The notes: generated by a model not told the origin, from the letters alone. A stretch of DNA of 64,000 bases from Streptomyces sp. NBC_00572 (GCF_026341815.1 NZ_JAPENX010000001.1:372001-436000); one strand, 5' to 3'; positions 23,697 to 34,053 are shown, counted from the stretch's first letter. Translations and numbers: made by a program.

Positions 23697-25130
23697 TCAG
23701 ATGATGCCGAAGAGGATCCCCGACGCGAGGACGACCAGCGAGGTCAGCGCCGCCCACTTCACCGTGAACTTGGTGTGGTCGCCGAACTCCACCTTCGCCA
23801 TGCCGACGAGGACGTACACGGCGGGGACCAGGGGGCTCGACATGTGCAGCGCCTGGCCGACCAGGGAGGCCCGTGCGATCTCCAGGGGCGAGACCCCGTG
23901 GGCGGCGCCCGCCTCCGCGAGGACCGGGACCACGCCGAAGTAGAAGCCGTCGTTCGACATGAAGTAGGTGAGCGGGATGCTGAGGACACCGGTGACCAGG
24001 CCCATGTGCGGCCCCATGCCCTCGGGGATGGCCCCGACGAGCCAGTCGGCCATGTGCTTGACCATGCCCGTACCGGTGAGGACACCGGTGAAGACGGCGG
24101 CCGCGAAGACCATGCCGGAGACGTTGAGGACGTTGTCGGCGTGGGCGGCGATGCGCGCCTTCTGCTCTGCCATCTTCGGGTAGTTGACGGTGAGCGCGAG
24201 CGCGGCGCCGAGGAGGAACAGCACCGGGATCGGCATCAGTTCGAGGATCATCGCGGCGAGCAGCGCGACCGTCAGACCGGCGTTGAACCAGTACAGCTTG
24301 GGCCGGAGGGTCGCCCGGTTCGGGTCGAGTCCCTGGAACCCCTCGTCCTCGCCCGCACCGGAGCCCTTGTCGGAGCCCGCGCCGGTGCCCTGGGCCGCTC
24401 CGGGCGCGTCACCGGCACCGCCGACCGGCTTCTTGGTCAGGTCCACACCGCCACCGCCACCGGCCGTGACGAGCACCGTGTCGGTCTCGGGCACCAGGAC
24501 CTCGTCGAGCGTGAGGTAGCCGATGCGCTTCCGCTCACGACGGCCGAGGACGTACGCGAGGACGAAGACGAACAGCAGGCCCATGCCGAGCGCGGGGATC
24601 ATCGGCACGAAGACGTCCCCGGCGTCCAGCTTCAGCGCGGTCGCGGCGCGGGCCGTGGGGCCGCCCCAGGGCAGGGTGTTCATGACGCCGTTCGCGGTGG
24701 CGGCGACACCCGTCATGACCACCAGGCTCATGCCGAGCCGCTTGTAGAGCGGATACATCGCCGAGACGGTGATCATGAAGGTGGTGGAGCCGTCGCCGTC
24801 CAGCGAGACGATCGCGGCGAGCACCGCCGTACCCACGACGATCCGCACGGGGTCCGCCTTGCAGAAGCGCAGGATGCCCCGGACGATCGGGTCGAACAGG
24901 CCGACGTCGATCATCACGCCGAAGTAGACGATGGCGAACATCAGCATCGCCGCCGTCGGTGCCAGCTTGCCGACGCCTTCGATGACGTAGTCGCCGAGCT
25001 GGGCCCCCTGCCCCACCACCACACAGAAGAGCGCGGGGATCAGCACGAGCGCCGCGATCGGCGACATCTTTTTCATCATGATCAGGACCAGGAAGGTCGC
25101 GATCATGGCGAAGCCGAGGACGGTCAGCAT
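23697..25130 (-). CDS. CitMHS-family citrate/metal symporter
   Basis: 477 residues from ATG 25130, chosen because GAGG lies 8 bases upstream. A GTG three codons earlier is possible. About twelve membrane helices with a cytoplasmic Gly/Ala-rich linker near the middle (about 260-290). The motifs SLDGDGSTTFMI and NTLPWGGPTARA are typical of CitMHS carriers, which take up citrate complexed to Mg2+ or Ca2+ or similar metals. It stands alone, with no two-component genes beside it. A second tricarboxylate system (tct) lies at 50-53 kb. Confidence 0.9.
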   Translation of the reverse strand: MLTVLGFAMIATFLVLIMMKKMSPIAALVLIPALFCVVVGQGAQLGDYVIEGVGKLAPTAAMLMFAIVYFGVMIDVGLFDPIVRGILRFCKADPVRIVVGTAVLAAIVSLDGDGSTTFMITVSAMYPLYKRLGMSLVVMTGVAATANGVMNTLPWGGPTARAATALKLDAGDVFVPMIPALGMGLLFVFVLAYVLGRRERKRIGYLTLDEVLVPETDTVLVTAGGGGGVDLTKKPVGGAGDAPGAAQGTGAGSDKGSGAGEDEGFQGLDPNRATLRPKLYWFNAGLTVALLAAMILELMPIPVLFLLGAALALTVNYPKMAEQKARIAAHADNVLNVSGMVFAAAVFTGVLTGTGMVKHMADWLVGAIPEGMGPHMGLVTGVLSIPLTYFMSNDGFYFGVVPVLAEAGAAHGVSPLEIARASLVGQALHMSSPLVPAVYVLVGMAKVEFGDHTKFTVKWAALTSLVVLASGILFGII

Positions 25131-25249
25131 GGAGGACACCTCACGTTCACCGTTGAACAGCCGCCGAGCGGCGGTCCGGATGACGGTAGGTGCCCTCTTC
25201 CGCCGTTAACAAGATGTTGACGCGTGAGCAATACGAGCAAAACCCCAGG

Positions 25250-27451
25250 TCAAGGCAGGGGTGACACGTCCACGGGGAAGCCGTTCAGAACGGCGGTGCC
25301 CGACAGGGGGTCGAGCCGGGAGCCGTCGAGCAGCTGGTTGACGTTGACTCCGGGGCGGGCGGACGCCACGGACAACCGGGTGCCCGGCCGGTCGTGGCCC
25401 CAGCCGTGCGGCAGGCTCACCACCCCCGGGCGCACCCCTTCGGTCACCTCGACCGGCACCTCCAGCTCGCCGCCCTCGCCCTTGATCCGGGCGAGGCCGC
25501 CGTCAGCAAGCCGCAGCCGGGCGGCGTCGTCGGGGTGCACCTGGAGGGTGCACCGGTTGGAGCCGCCGCCGAGCGCGGGGGTGTTGTGCAGCCAGCTGTT
25601 GTTCGAGCGCAGGTGGCGTCGCCCGACGAGCTGGAGGGTGCCGGGGTCGGGTACGGCATCGAGCGCGGCGCGCAGCCTGGGCAGGTCGGCGGCGAGCGGC
25701 GCGGGGCACAGTTCGATCCGTCCGCTGACGGTCTTGAGCAGCTGGGGCACGCGCGGCTTCAGCGGGCCGAGGTCGATGCCGTTCGGGTGGGCCCGCAGCT
25801 CGTCGAGCGTGAGCCCGTACGGGCCGAGGCGCAGCATCAGGTCGAGCCGGCGCTCAGGTCCCGTGTCCCCCGTGAGCCGGGCCGCGAACTCCTTGGGGTC
25901 CGCCCCGTACGCCGGCGAGTGCTCCTGGGTCACCGCCTTGGCGAGGGTGGTGTCGATCGCGAGCTGGTCGACGGCGGACGGCGGAGCCCCGTGCATCCCC
26001 GAGACGGCGAGGATCAGCCGGGCGTGGATCTCGCACTCGTCCATGCGGCCCGCTTCGACGGGGAGCACGGCCGGGGTGTAGCGGGCCTGGTCGCGGACCG
26101 CGAAGCCGTTGAAGGCGAAGTCGAAGTGGGAGCTCTGCGAGGGCGGGGGCGGGGGGAGCAGGACGTCGGCGTGCCGGGTGGTCTCGTTGAGGTACGGGTC
26201 GACGGCGATCATGAGGTCGAGGGAGCCGAGTGCCGCATCCAGGCGGTGTCCGTCGGGCGCGGACAGGACGGGGTTGGAGGCGACGGTGATCAGCGCCCGG
26301 ATGCGGCCCTCCCCCGGGGTCTCGATCTCCTCGGCGAGCGCGACCATCGGCAGCTCCCCCTTGACCTCGGGGTGGCGCGAGACCCGGCTGTGCCGGCGGC
26401 CGAGGGTGAAGCCCCTGCCGGGTCCCGCGGGGCGCGGGGCGGGCGCGGTGGCGGAGAGCGGGAAGAGTGCGCCGCCGGGCCGGTCGAGGTTGCCGGTGAG
26501 GATGTTGAGGACGTCGACGAGCCAGTTGGCGAGGGTGCCGTAGGCCACGGTGGAGCTGCCCATCCGCCCGTAGACGGCGGCGGTGGGCGCGGCGGCGAGT
26601 TCCCGGGCGAGGGCGCGGATGGTGTCCGCGTCCACGTCGCAGGCGTCGGCGACCGCCTCGGGGCTGAACTCCCGTACCGCGGCGCGCACCTCCTCGCTCC
26701 CCTCCACATGGGCGGCGAGCGGGCCGAGGTCGGTGAGCCCCTCCTCGAAGAGGGTGTGGACGAGCGCGGCGAGGAGGAACGCGTCGGCGCCGGGGCGGAT
26801 CGCGACGTGCCGGTCCGCGAGGCGTGCGGTGCGGGTGCGCCGGGGGTCGACGACGGTGAGGGTGCCGCCGCGTCGGCGCAACGCCTTGAGCCTGCCGGGG
26901 AAGTCGGGGGCGGTGCACAGGCTTCCGTTGGAGTCCAGCGGGTTGGCTCCGAGGATCAGCAGGTGATCGGTGCGGTCCAGGTCCGGCACGGGGATCGCGA
27001 AGGGGTCTCCGAACAGCAGGCCGCTGGAGACGTGCTTGGGCATCTGGTCGATCGTCGACGCCGTGAAGAGGTTCCGTGTGCGCAACGCGCCGATCAGCAG
27101 GGGCGGGTAGAGGGCGCCGGCGATCGTGTGCACATTGGGGTTGCCCAGGACGATACCCACGGCATCCGGCCCGTACTCCTCGATCAGCGGACGAATTCCG
27201 GCGGCGATCGTGTCGAACGCCTCCTCCCAGGTGGCCTCCTGGAGCCGGCCGTCCTTCCTGACCAGGGGGCCGCGGAGCCGGTCGGGGTCGGAGTCGACCT
27301 GGGGGAACGCGGCGCCCTTGGGGCAGATGAACCCCTGGCTGAAGACGTCGTCGCGGTTGCCGCGCGCGCCGGTGACCCGGGCCCCCTCGATCGTCAGCGT
27401 CAGTCCGCAGGTCGCTTCGCAGAGGGGGCAGATGCGCAGGGCGGTGGACAT
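25250..27451 (-). CDS. Molybdopterin-dependent oxidoreductase (MopB family)
   Basis: 733 residues from ATG 27451 with AGGGAG upstream. The N-terminal 4Fe-4S site is complete: CPLCEATC (about 8-15) and a fourth Cys in FICPKG. The Mo-bis-MGD domains follow, with LGNPN, ILGANPL and VVDPRRTRTA, and a C-terminal molydopterin dinucleotide-binding domain (SNNSWLHNTP, LPHGWGHDRP). It resembles formate dehydrogenase H/assimilatory nitrate reductase relatives. The substrate is not predictable and no partner subunits are adjacent. The TetR gene upstream and a dyad at 27489 suggest repression. Confidence 0.9.
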   Translation of the reverse strand: MSTALRICPLCEATCGLTLTIEGARVTGARGNRDDVFSQGFICPKGAAFPQVDSDPDRLRGPLVRKDGRLQEATWEEAFDTIAAGIRPLIEEYGPDAVGIVLGNPNVHTIAGALYPPLLIGALRTRNLFTASTIDQMPKHVSSGLLFGDPFAIPVPDLDRTDHLLILGANPLDSNGSLCTAPDFPGRLKALRRRGGTLTVVDPRRTRTARLADRHVAIRPGADAFLLAALVHTLFEEGLTDLGPLAAHVEGSEEVRAAVREFSPEAVADACDVDADTIRALARELAAAPTAAVYGRMGSSTVAYGTLANWLVDVLNILTGNLDRPGGALFPLSATAPAPRPAGPGRGFTLGRRHSRVSRHPEVKGELPMVALAEEIETPGEGRIRALITVASNPVLSAPDGHRLDAALGSLDLMIAVDPYLNETTRHADVLLPPPPPSQSSHFDFAFNGFAVRDQARYTPAVLPVEAGRMDECEIHARLILAVSGMHGAPPSAVDQLAIDTTLAKAVTQEHSPAYGADPKEFAARLTGDTGPERRLDLMLRLGPYGLTLDELRAHPNGIDLGPLKPRVPQLLKTVSGRIELCPAPLAADLPRLRAALDAVPDPGTLQLVGRRHLRSNNSWLHNTPALGGGSNRCTLQVHPDDAARLRLADGGLARIKGEGGELEVPVEVTEGVRPGVVSLPHGWGHDRPGTRLSVASARPGVNVNQLLDGSRLDPLSGTAVLNGFPVDVSPLP

Positions 27452-27488
27452 GGCGTCTCCCTGGGGCGGCGTCGGGTGGCGCCGAGCA

Positions 27489-27500
27489 TACCGACCGGTA
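27489..27500. promoter_or_regulatory. Candidate operator before the molybdopterin oxidoreductase
   Basis: TACCG-AC-CGGTA is a perfect dyad in the 77-base gap between the TetR stop and the oxidoreductase start. The first ten bases of ATACCGACCGGTA recur in the 2426-2443 palindrome. Confidence 0.5.
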
Positions 27501-27528
27501 GGCACGTGCGGGAGGGGTCTGCGGGAGG

Positions 27529-28251
27529 TTACGAGAGCGAGGGCGCCAGATACGCGTAGAGCAGCTGACGGGTCTCGTCGACGATCGCCGGATCGCCGGC
27601 GGGGTCGGTGCGGAAGGCGAGCCGGACGAGGGCGTCGGCGGTCTCCACGCCGACCAGCACCTTCCGCCGCAGGTCGTCGTCGGCCGGTCGGTCCAGGTGG
27701 GTGGCGAGGAGGGCGCAGAGCCGTTCGGCGACCAGGCGGTTGGGGTCGTCGACGGCACTCGCCGCCACGTCCTCGCCGTGGTCCGCACCGTCGTCGGCGC
27801 CGCCTCCGTCGACGCCGCCCGCTCCTCCGCCGCCACCCGCGCTCTCGCCCGGTGCGGCGGCGGGCACGCCGAAGTCGACGAGGGCGAAACCAGGGACGGT
27901 CCGCTTCATCTCGATGAACTCGTCCAGGACGCCGTCGATGGCCCCGTGGGGGTCGAGGCGCGGCTCGGCGGTGAGACGGGCGGAGACCCGCTGGGCGTAC
28001 TCGTCGAGGTTGCGGTGCGCGAGGGCGGCGACCATCGCCCGCTTGTTGCCGAAGAAGCGGTAGACGGAGCCGATGGGGACTCCGGCGCGGACGGCGACGG
28101 CACGGGTGCTCAGCTGCTCGTAACCGGTCTCGTCGAGGAGTTCGGCGCAGGCGCCGAGAATCCGGGCGAGCCGCTCGGCGCTGCGCTGCTGGACGGGGGC
28201 CCGGCGGAGCGCGGACGGGGACTGGGGGCTGGTCTGGGGCACGGGGACCAT
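27529..28251 (-). CDS. TetR-family regulator
   Basis: 240 residues. A 15-residue basic N-terminal arm precedes a helix-turn-helix (TRAVAVRAGVPIGSVYRFF, about residues 48-66). A Gly/Ala/Asp-rich loop (about 135-160) is inserted in the ligand domain. It is 19 bases after the membrane-protein gene and 77 bases before the oxidoreductase gene, all on the minus strand. It could govern either side. The dyad at 27489 favours the oxidoreductase. Confidence 0.9.
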   Translation of the reverse strand: MVPVPQTSPQSPSALRRAPVQQRSAERLARILGACAELLDETGYEQLSTRAVAVRAGVPIGSVYRFFGNKRAMVAALAHRNLDEYAQRVSARLTAEPRLDPHGAIDGVLDEFIEMKRTVPGFALVDFGVPAAAPGESAGGGGGAGGVDGGGADDGADHGEDVAASAVDDPNRLVAERLCALLATHLDRPADDDLRRKVLVGVETADALVRLAFRTDPAGDPAIVDETRQLLYAYLAPSLS

Positions 28252-28270
28252 GATGCCGCTCCGGTCGGGC

Positions 28271-29587
28271 TCAGGCGATCAGCAGGCCGATGCCGCCGAG
28301 GGTGTACGCGATCATCAGCGCGAACAGCGGGAGTTGGCCGGCGACCGCGCGGTCGGGCGGGAAGAGGCGCACGGACCGGTCGTGGGCGGCGACGACGCCG
28401 AGGACGTGACCGGTGACGATCGCGGCGACCTGAAGCGTCGCGAGGCCCCCGGGACCCAGGAACGGGGCGGGTGCGAGGGCGTTGTCAGTGCCCCCTGCCA
28501 TCATGACTGTACGTGGCCCTTCGGTGACGTAGAGCGAGAAGTAGTGGGCGACGAGATAGCCGAGCGCGATGGGCAGGAGCGAGTGGGCGAAGGAGGTGAG
28601 GGGGGTGGTGAGGGCTCGGTTCATCAGGCGGAGGGCGCCCGCGCAGAGTCCGTAGCAGGCGGCGACGAGGGCGACGGCGGCGAGGAGGCCGAGCGTGGCG
28701 GTGAGGGTGGGGCCGAGGGGTGAGGTCTGGAGGGTGGTGATCCAGCGGGGGTTGTCGGAGAGGCCGTCGTAGGCGGTGGAGCCGAGGAGGACACAGACGG
28801 TGGCGACGAGGCCGGGGGTCTGCGGGGTGGCGTCCAGGCCGTGGAAGGGGGAGCGCAGCACGAGACGGCCTTCGGCGCGGCGGCCCAGCGGCGAGAGCCG
28901 GGCGAGGAGGGAGGAGTAGACCTCGAAGGGGTCGGCGTGGGCGAACCATCGGTCGCCGTAGCGGGCGGCGCCGATGAGCAGGACGCCGGTGGGGACGGCG
29001 ACGGCGATCAGGAGGGTGGTGGTGGAGGTGTTGTCGGGGGCGACGAGTTCGAGCCAGGTGAAGAGGAGGAGACCGAGGGCGGCCGGGCGGATGCCGACGG
29101 CGGCGGGCAGCGGACGGGGGTTCCGGGGCGGGTGCAGGGCGTGGAGGGCGCGCAGGGGGTTGAGGAGGCGCCAGACGGGGCCGAGGAGGAGGGAGGCGGG
29201 GACGAGTCCGACCCAGAGCAGGACGTAGAGGGCGCCGGGGGCGGGATTGCGGTCCGGGTCGTCCGGGCCGAGAAGGAGGTGGAGGAGGAAGACGAGGGCG
29301 GCGACGGCGCCGAGCAGCCGGAGCGCGGTGCGGGTGGCAGGGGCGTCGGCCGCCCGCTGGAGGACGGCGGGGAGCGGGCGTCCTGACAGGTCGCCGCGGA
29401 AGCGGGAGGAGGACCAGAGCAGTCCGAGGGCGAGGAAGGAGATGAGGAGCGCGGCGAAGGCGCCCGCGTAGGCGTAGAAGGGCGAGAGGGGGAGGTCGTG
29501 CCGGGAGCCCACGCCGTGGGCGAGTGGAAGACCGAGACCGATGTCGGGGACGTGGGCGTGGGCGGCGTCGGCGGGGAGACCGGTCAT
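28271..29587 (-). CDS. Polytopic membrane protein of a beta-helix/lipoprotein operon
   Basis: 438 residues. The N-terminus is outside-facing and His-rich (AHAHVPDIG, about 8-16), followed by about ten membrane helices and loops rich in Arg. YLVAHYFSLY and TGHVLGVVAAHDR contain conserved-looking His residues that could bind metal or haem. I do not recognise a named family. The ATGA overlap with the lipoprotein gene, and that gene's overlap with the beta-helix gene, show that the three are made together and probably act as one membrane complex. Confidence 0.8.
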   Translation of the reverse strand: MTGLPADAAHAHVPDIGLGLPLAHGVGSRHDLPLSPFYAYAGAFAALLISFLALGLLWSSSRFRGDLSGRPLPAVLQRAADAPATRTALRLLGAVAALVFLLHLLLGPDDPDRNPAPGALYVLLWVGLVPASLLLGPVWRLLNPLRALHALHPPRNPRPLPAAVGIRPAALGLLLFTWLELVAPDNTSTTTLLIAVAVPTGVLLIGAARYGDRWFAHADPFEVYSSLLARLSPLGRRAEGRLVLRSPFHGLDATPQTPGLVATVCVLLGSTAYDGLSDNPRWITTLQTSPLGPTLTATLGLLAAVALVAACYGLCAGALRLMNRALTTPLTSFAHSLLPIALGYLVAHYFSLYVTEGPRTVMMAGGTDNALAPAPFLGPGGLATLQVAAIVTGHVLGVVAAHDRSVRLFPPDRAVAGQLPLFALMIAYTLGGIGLLIA

Positions 29588-30468
29588 CGGACGACGAGTT
29601 GGGTCAGGAGGAGTCCGGACTCGTGGGTCTCCACCTCGAAGAGGCCGGTGCGGTCCGCGGTGAGGGTGAGGGTCGCGGGTGTGCCGGGAGAGAGGGGCAG
29701 TTCGCGGTCGTAGCCGTGCACGTGGAGCGTGTCGGCGCGGTCGCCGGTGACACGGAGGGTGAGGCGTTCGCCCTTCTTCAACTCGATGCGGGAAGGGGGT
29801 GGCGAGACGGTCTTGCCGGTGATGGTGAGGGTGACGGTCCGTCCGGGATCGGGCGTGCGGGAGTCGGGCGGGCGGGAGTCGGTCGGGCGGGCGGGCGCGG
29901 GCGGCGCGGAGGTACCGGGACTCGCGGGGGCGGATGAGGCAGGGGTGCCGTCCAGGCGGACGGTGGTCTGGACGGGGGTGCCGGCGGCGGCCCAGACCGT
30001 GTGGTCGTCCGCGTGGAGCCGGACGGTCAGGGTGCGGGCGCCCGCCGGTACGTACCCCCACGGGCCGTAGAGACGGGTGATCTCCCGGCCGTCGATCAGG
30101 AGGCGGGCGTGGCCGCGGCCCGGGAGGGCCGCGCCGCCGGTGCTCTCGGGGGTGAAACGGAACCTCTCCACCGTGAGGTGGACGTTCCAGCCGCCCTCGC
30201 TGTCGGGGCGGGCCTCGGCCCGGACGGTGGGTGCGTCCGCCGCCGGGAGCTCCCTGAGCCGATGCCCGCCCTCGTCCCGGGCCGTGAGCAGGGTCCCACT
30301 GCTCCCGGTGGCCTCCTGGTGGCTGGTGCCGGGCTTGTGATGGGTGGTGGCCCGGCCGCCGCAGCCCGCGAGGGCGAGGGCGGCGGCCAGGACCAGGGCC
30401 AGGGGCGCCACCGCGACCCGGAGCGGCTTGGGCGTGTACGGGTCCGTCACGCGGTTCGCGCCGTTCAC
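29584..30468 (-). CDS. Lipoprotein with C-terminal cupredoxin-like domain
   Basis: 294 residues. The lipobox is LALAGC, with the acylated Cys at about 36. A beta-rich domain follows (about 70-170), then a Pro/Ser/Thr linker and a C-terminal domain (about 205-294) with LHVHGYDRELPL and FEVETHESGLLLTQLVV. That end resembles the cupredoxin-like fold in spacing. The two His of HVHG and the His of THE are candidate metal ligands, but a Cys is missing, so a blue-copper site is not shown. It overlaps its neighbours by 4 bases on both sides. Confidence 0.78.
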   Translation of the reverse strand: MNGANRVTDPYTPKPLRVAVAPLALVLAAALALAGCGGRATTHHKPGTSHQEATGSSGTLLTARDEGGHRLRELPAADAPTVRAEARPDSEGGWNVHLTVERFRFTPESTGGAALPGRGHARLLIDGREITRLYGPWGYVPAGARTLTVRLHADDHTVWAAAGTPVQTTVRLDGTPASSAPASPGTSAPPAPARPTDSRPPDSRTPDPGRTVTLTITGKTVSPPPSRIELKKGERLTLRVTGDRADTLHVHGYDRELPLSPGTPATLTLTADRTGLFEVETHESGLLLTQLVVR

Positions 30469-32564
30469 GCGGTTCCCTCCCCGTGCGACCGCGCCTCGGT
30501 GGCCGGTTCGGGCTCGGTGCTCGGTCCCGACTCGGGCTCCTGGTCTTCACCGGCCGGGTGCGGCTCGCGGGCTCCCGCCGCGACCACCGCCCACAGGACC
30601 CAGACCACGCCCAGCAGGAGACGGAGCCAGGCCGGGCTCAGGGGGATGCCGGGGACCATCAGGACCGCCTTGTCGAAGGCGTCGAGGAGGGTGAGGGCAC
30701 CGAGGACCACGGTGGTCCAGGCCAGGACGGGGCGGGTGGGCCGGAGGGCCAGGCCGAGGACGGTCCACCAGATGCCGGTGAGCAGCAGCGCGAGGGCCGG
30801 GACGACGGTCGGGGTGAGGGCGAGGGTCGAGCCGGCGACATCCAGGGCGAGGCCCGCGAGGCCGATGAGGGTGGCCGCGCCGGCGAGGCGGTTGCCGCGC
30901 AGGCGGCGCCACCAGAGGGCGAAGCCGGCCAGGGCGAGGACGAGGGAGCTGCCGAGGGCGAGTTGGGTCTCGACGCGCTGGAGCCCGCGGGCGCCGTACC
31001 AGTCGCAGCCTGCCGGGAGGCGGCGTGCCTGGACGTTGTAGTCGGCGCAGACGAGGAGCTGGGCGAGCTTGACGGGTTCGCCGATGAGCCGGTCGGTGTC
31101 GCCGGAGACGTCGCCGCGGCGCGCCCCGCAGTCGGGCAGGGCCCCCGGGGTGGCGGCGCCGGCGTCGGACTGCCAGCAGTTTCCGCCGCCCTGGCCGTCC
31201 CACCACACGTCGCTGCGGTTGGGGCGGGAGGCGCCGGACTTGTCGACGCCGAGGTGGTTGGCGGCGTAGCGGTTGTGGTGGGAGGTGTCGGTCTGCTTGC
31301 CCCAGGCGGACTCGCCGCGGATGAAGGCGGGGACGGCGCTGAGGTAGAAGGCGGCGCGCTGGTGGCCGTAGACCCAGTTGTTCTCGTAGAGGTTCCAGTT
31401 GCCGCCGGCGGTGATGATGCCGGTGCCGGGGGGCATGGAGATCTGGGGGCAGACGACGCCCTGTTCGTAGCCGCGCTCGACGGGCGGCTTGGCGCAGGTG
31501 CCGTCGGCGACGTACGGGTAGTAGTTCTGGTTGTTGTCGTGGATCAGGTTGCGTTCGAAGCGGGCGTGGTTCTGGGGCAGTCCGGGGTGGCCGGGGAAGG
31601 CGGAGTCCATGGAGGCGCCGCCCATGTTGTGGTCGAACTCGTTGTCGTGGACGTAGACGGAGTCTCCGGCGGTGCCGGAGTAGCCGACCATGTTGTGGTG
31701 GCTGCGGCAGCCGGTGATCTCGATGGAGTAGCGGGGGACGTCGTAGCCGTGTTCGTCGTTGATGTCGGAGGCCGAGCCGGGGTAGATGCCGGAGTCGCCG
31801 TTGCCGTAGGACTCACAGTTCTTGTAGAGGCCGTGGTCGGAGGCGAAGGTGAGGAAGCCGTACTCGTCGTTCCAGCGGGTGAGGACGTCGTCGATGACGA
31901 AGCCGTCGGCGGCGAGCACGTACAGCGAGTTGAAGGTGGTGCGCTGGGCGGTGAAGTTGCGGAAGTAGACCCCGTCGGTGCCGTCGGCGCGCAGCCCGTT
32001 GAGTTTCTGGTACTTGGCGTCGATGACGACGTCGAGGCGGGAGGCTCCGGTGCCCTCGATCTGGAGGTTCTTCTTGCCGAGGATGGCGACGAGGTTCTGG
32101 TTGTGCGGGCACTGCAGCTGCTGCTCGTAGCTGAGGATCTGGTAGCCGAGCGAGGACTTGGGCGCCTTGAGCGTGGCGCAGGCCCCGGTGGGCGGCGGCA
32201 GCGAGGGCTCTTCCTCGTACAGGCCGGGGAGGATCGCGATGGTGAGTCCCGGCCGGTCGACGGCGTCGACGGCCTGCTGGAGGTGGCGGTAGCCGTCGCG
32301 GGCGCAGCGCTGGTGGAGGGCGAGGTTGCGGGCCTTGAGGGTGGCCGGGAAGCCGGAGATCCGGCGTGCGAAGTCGGCCCGGTCGGTCTTGCAGACGAGA
32401 AGGTCGGGTTCTCCGGTGCGGAGCTTCGGCACGGTGCCGGAGCCGTCGGGGAAGGTGACGGGCCGCTCCTCGTGGGCCTGGGCCCCGGGAGCGGTGAGCA
32501 GGGCCGCGGCGAGTGCCGCGAGCACGACCGTGAGCGCGAGGACGAACCTTCGGGTCCAGGACAT
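30465..32564 (-). CDS. Secreted right-handed beta-helix protein with C-terminal membrane domain
   Basis: 699 residues from ATG 32564. An earlier frame extension of 61 codons lacks a ribosome site. Signal peptide (about 1-29, ending AQAHE), then a Cys-containing lead region, a parallel beta-helix region (about 100-480) rich in Asn/Asp/Gly turns such as HDNNQNYYP and ENNWVYGH, more Cys, then four or five membrane helices (about 515-660) and an acidic Pro/Glu tail. Beta-helix domains of this NosD/pectate-lyase-like type bind or process glycans or assist metal sites. It is the first gene of the trio. Confidence 0.83.
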   Translation of the reverse strand: MSWTRRFVLALTVVLAALAAALLTAPGAQAHEERPVTFPDGSGTVPKLRTGEPDLLVCKTDRADFARRISGFPATLKARNLALHQRCARDGYRHLQQAVDAVDRPGLTIAILPGLYEEEPSLPPPTGACATLKAPKSSLGYQILSYEQQLQCPHNQNLVAILGKKNLQIEGTGASRLDVVIDAKYQKLNGLRADGTDGVYFRNFTAQRTTFNSLYVLAADGFVIDDVLTRWNDEYGFLTFASDHGLYKNCESYGNGDSGIYPGSASDINDEHGYDVPRYSIEITGCRSHHNMVGYSGTAGDSVYVHDNEFDHNMGGASMDSAFPGHPGLPQNHARFERNLIHDNNQNYYPYVADGTCAKPPVERGYEQGVVCPQISMPPGTGIITAGGNWNLYENNWVYGHQRAAFYLSAVPAFIRGESAWGKQTDTSHHNRYAANHLGVDKSGASRPNRSDVWWDGQGGGNCWQSDAGAATPGALPDCGARRGDVSGDTDRLIGEPVKLAQLLVCADYNVQARRLPAGCDWYGARGLQRVETQLALGSSLVLALAGFALWWRRLRGNRLAGAATLIGLAGLALDVAGSTLALTPTVVPALALLLTGIWWTVLGLALRPTRPVLAWTTVVLGALTLLDAFDKAVLMVPGIPLSPAWLRLLLGVVWVLWAVVAAGAREPHPAGEDQEPESGPSTEPEPATEARSHGEGTA

Positions 32565-32655
32565 GCGCGTGAGAGTAGAGCATTGTTCATCTTTTTTGAC
32601 CCCCTCGCGCGGCACCCGGTTTCCGGGCGCCCCGCCACCGGAGGCAGATGCACCG

Positions 32656-32699
32656 TTGACGGGAGGCGCGCGGAATCCTACGGTCATCCATAGGATTCC
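32656..32699 (+). promoter_or_regulatory. Candidate promoter and 9-bp inverted repeat for hmgA
   Basis: TTGACG (32656-32661) and TACGGT (32679-32684) are 17 bases apart. GGAATCCTA (32672-32680) and TAGGATTCC (32691-32699) are a perfect inverted repeat that overlaps the -10 region, so a bound repressor would block it. The start codon follows about 40 bases later. Confidence 0.55.
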
Positions 32700-32739
32700 C
32701 TTATGGGTTTCCCTTGTGGGCTCAGGACAGGAGCGGGCG

Positions 32740-34053
32740 ATGACCACGGAGCAGGCCAGGAAGACGGCCGATGCGCTCAGCTACAGCACCGGTTTCGGCA
32801 ACGAGCACAGCTCGGAGGCGATCCCCGGCGCACTGCCGCACGGCCGTAACTCGCCGCAGCGCGCACCCCTCGGTCTCTACGCCGAGCAGCTCAGCGGCAG
32901 CGCCTTCACCGAGCCGCGGGCACACAACCGCCGGTCCTGGCTCTACCGGATCCGCCCCTCGGCCGCGCACCCGCCGTTCACCCGGATCGACAACGGGGCG
33001 CTGCGCGGCGCCCCCTTCACCGAGACCGTGCCCGACCCCAACCGGCTCCGCTGGAACCCGCTGCCCGAACCGGCGCCGGGCACCGACTGGCTGGCCGGTC
33101 TGTGGACCCTCGGCGGCAACGGCGACGTGACCCAGCGCACCGGCATGGCCGTGCACCTGTACCACGCCAACGCCTCCATGGAGCGGGTCTTCGGCGACGC
33201 GGACGGCGAGCTGCTGATCGTCCCGGAGCGCGGCGGCCTCCTGCTCCGTACCGAGCTCGGCCTGCTCGCCGTCCACCCCGGCGAGGTCGCGCTGATCCCG
33301 CGCGGGGTCCGCTTCCGCGTGGAGCTGCTCGACGAGACCGCCCGCGGGTACGTCTGCGAGAACTACGGCGCCCCGTTCCAGCTCCCCGACCTCGGCCCGA
33401 TCGGTGCCAACGGCCTCGCCAACGCCCGTGACTTCCGGGCCCCGGTCGCCGCCTACGAGGACGTCGAGGGTCCCGTCGAGGTGGTCAACAAGTACTGCGG
33501 CAACCTCTGGTCGGCGACGTACGGCCACTCCCCGCTGGACGTCGTCGCCTGGCACGGCAACCACACGCCGTACGTCTACGACCTGCACCGTTTCAATGTC
33601 ATCGGGACGATCTCCTACGACCACCCCGACCCGTCGATCTTCACGGTCCTCACCTCGCCCTCCGACACCCCGGGGCTCGCGAGCGTGGACTTCGTGGTCT
33701 TCGCCCCGCGCTGGCTGGTCGGCGAGGACACCTTCCGGCCGCCGTACTTCCACCGCAACGTGATGAGCGAGTACATGGGCCTCATCGAGGGCGCCTACGA
33801 CGCCAAGGCGGAGGGCTTCGTGCCGGGCGGCGGCTCCCTGCACAACATGATGTCCGCGCACGGCCCGGACCGGGAGACCTTCGACCGGGCCAGCGCCGCC
33901 GAGCTGAAGCCGCAGAAGATCGACGACGGTCTTGCCTTCATGTTCGAGACCCGCTGGCCGGTGACCGCGACCCCGCAGGCCGCGGACGCCGACCACCTTC
34001 AGAAGGGGTACGACGACGTATGGCAGGGTCTTGAGCGCCACTTTCGGCCGTAG
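32740..34053 (+). CDS. hmgA: Homogentisate 1,2-dioxygenase
   Basis: 437 residues, normal for HmgA, with AGGACAGGAGCG before the ATG. Typical stretches are [12 protein letters not shown] near the N-terminus, NRRSWLYRI, and in the C-terminal cupin [16 protein letters not shown] (His and Glu iron ligands) and [11 protein letters not shown]. It uses Fe(II) and O2 to open homogentisate to maleylacetoacetate in tyrosine and phenylalanine breakdown. No other tyrosine-degradation genes are adjacent. The GntR gene downstream or an unlinked factor acting on the 9-bp inverted repeat may control it. Confidence 0.96.
   Translation: MTTEQARKTADALSYSTGFGNEHSSEAIPGALPHGRNSPQRAPLGLYAEQLSGSAFTEPRAHNRRSWLYRIRPSAAHPPFTRIDNGALRGAPFTETVPDPNRLRWNPLPEPAPGTDWLAGLWTLGGNGDVTQRTGMAVHLYHANASMERVFGDADGELLIVPERGGLLLRTELGLLAVHPGEVALIPRGVRFRVELLDETARGYVCENYGAPFQLPDLGPIGANGLANARDFRAPVAAYEDVEGPVEVVNKYCGNLWSATYGHSPLDVVAWHGNHTPYVYDLHRFNVIGTISYDHPDPSIFTVLTSPSDTPGLASVDFVVFAPRWLVGEDTFRPPYFHRNVMSEYMGLIEGAYDAKAEGFVPGGGSLHNMMSAHGPDRETFDRASAAELKPQKIDDGLAFMFETRWPVTATPQAADADHLQKGYDDVWQGLERHFRP

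Noticed and set aside
30483..32693. 736-codon plus-strand frame opposite the beta-helix gene
   Set aside because: Val/Gly/Glu-rich antisense product. The minus-strand protein has a signal peptide, Cys pairs and membrane helices and is clearly the real gene.
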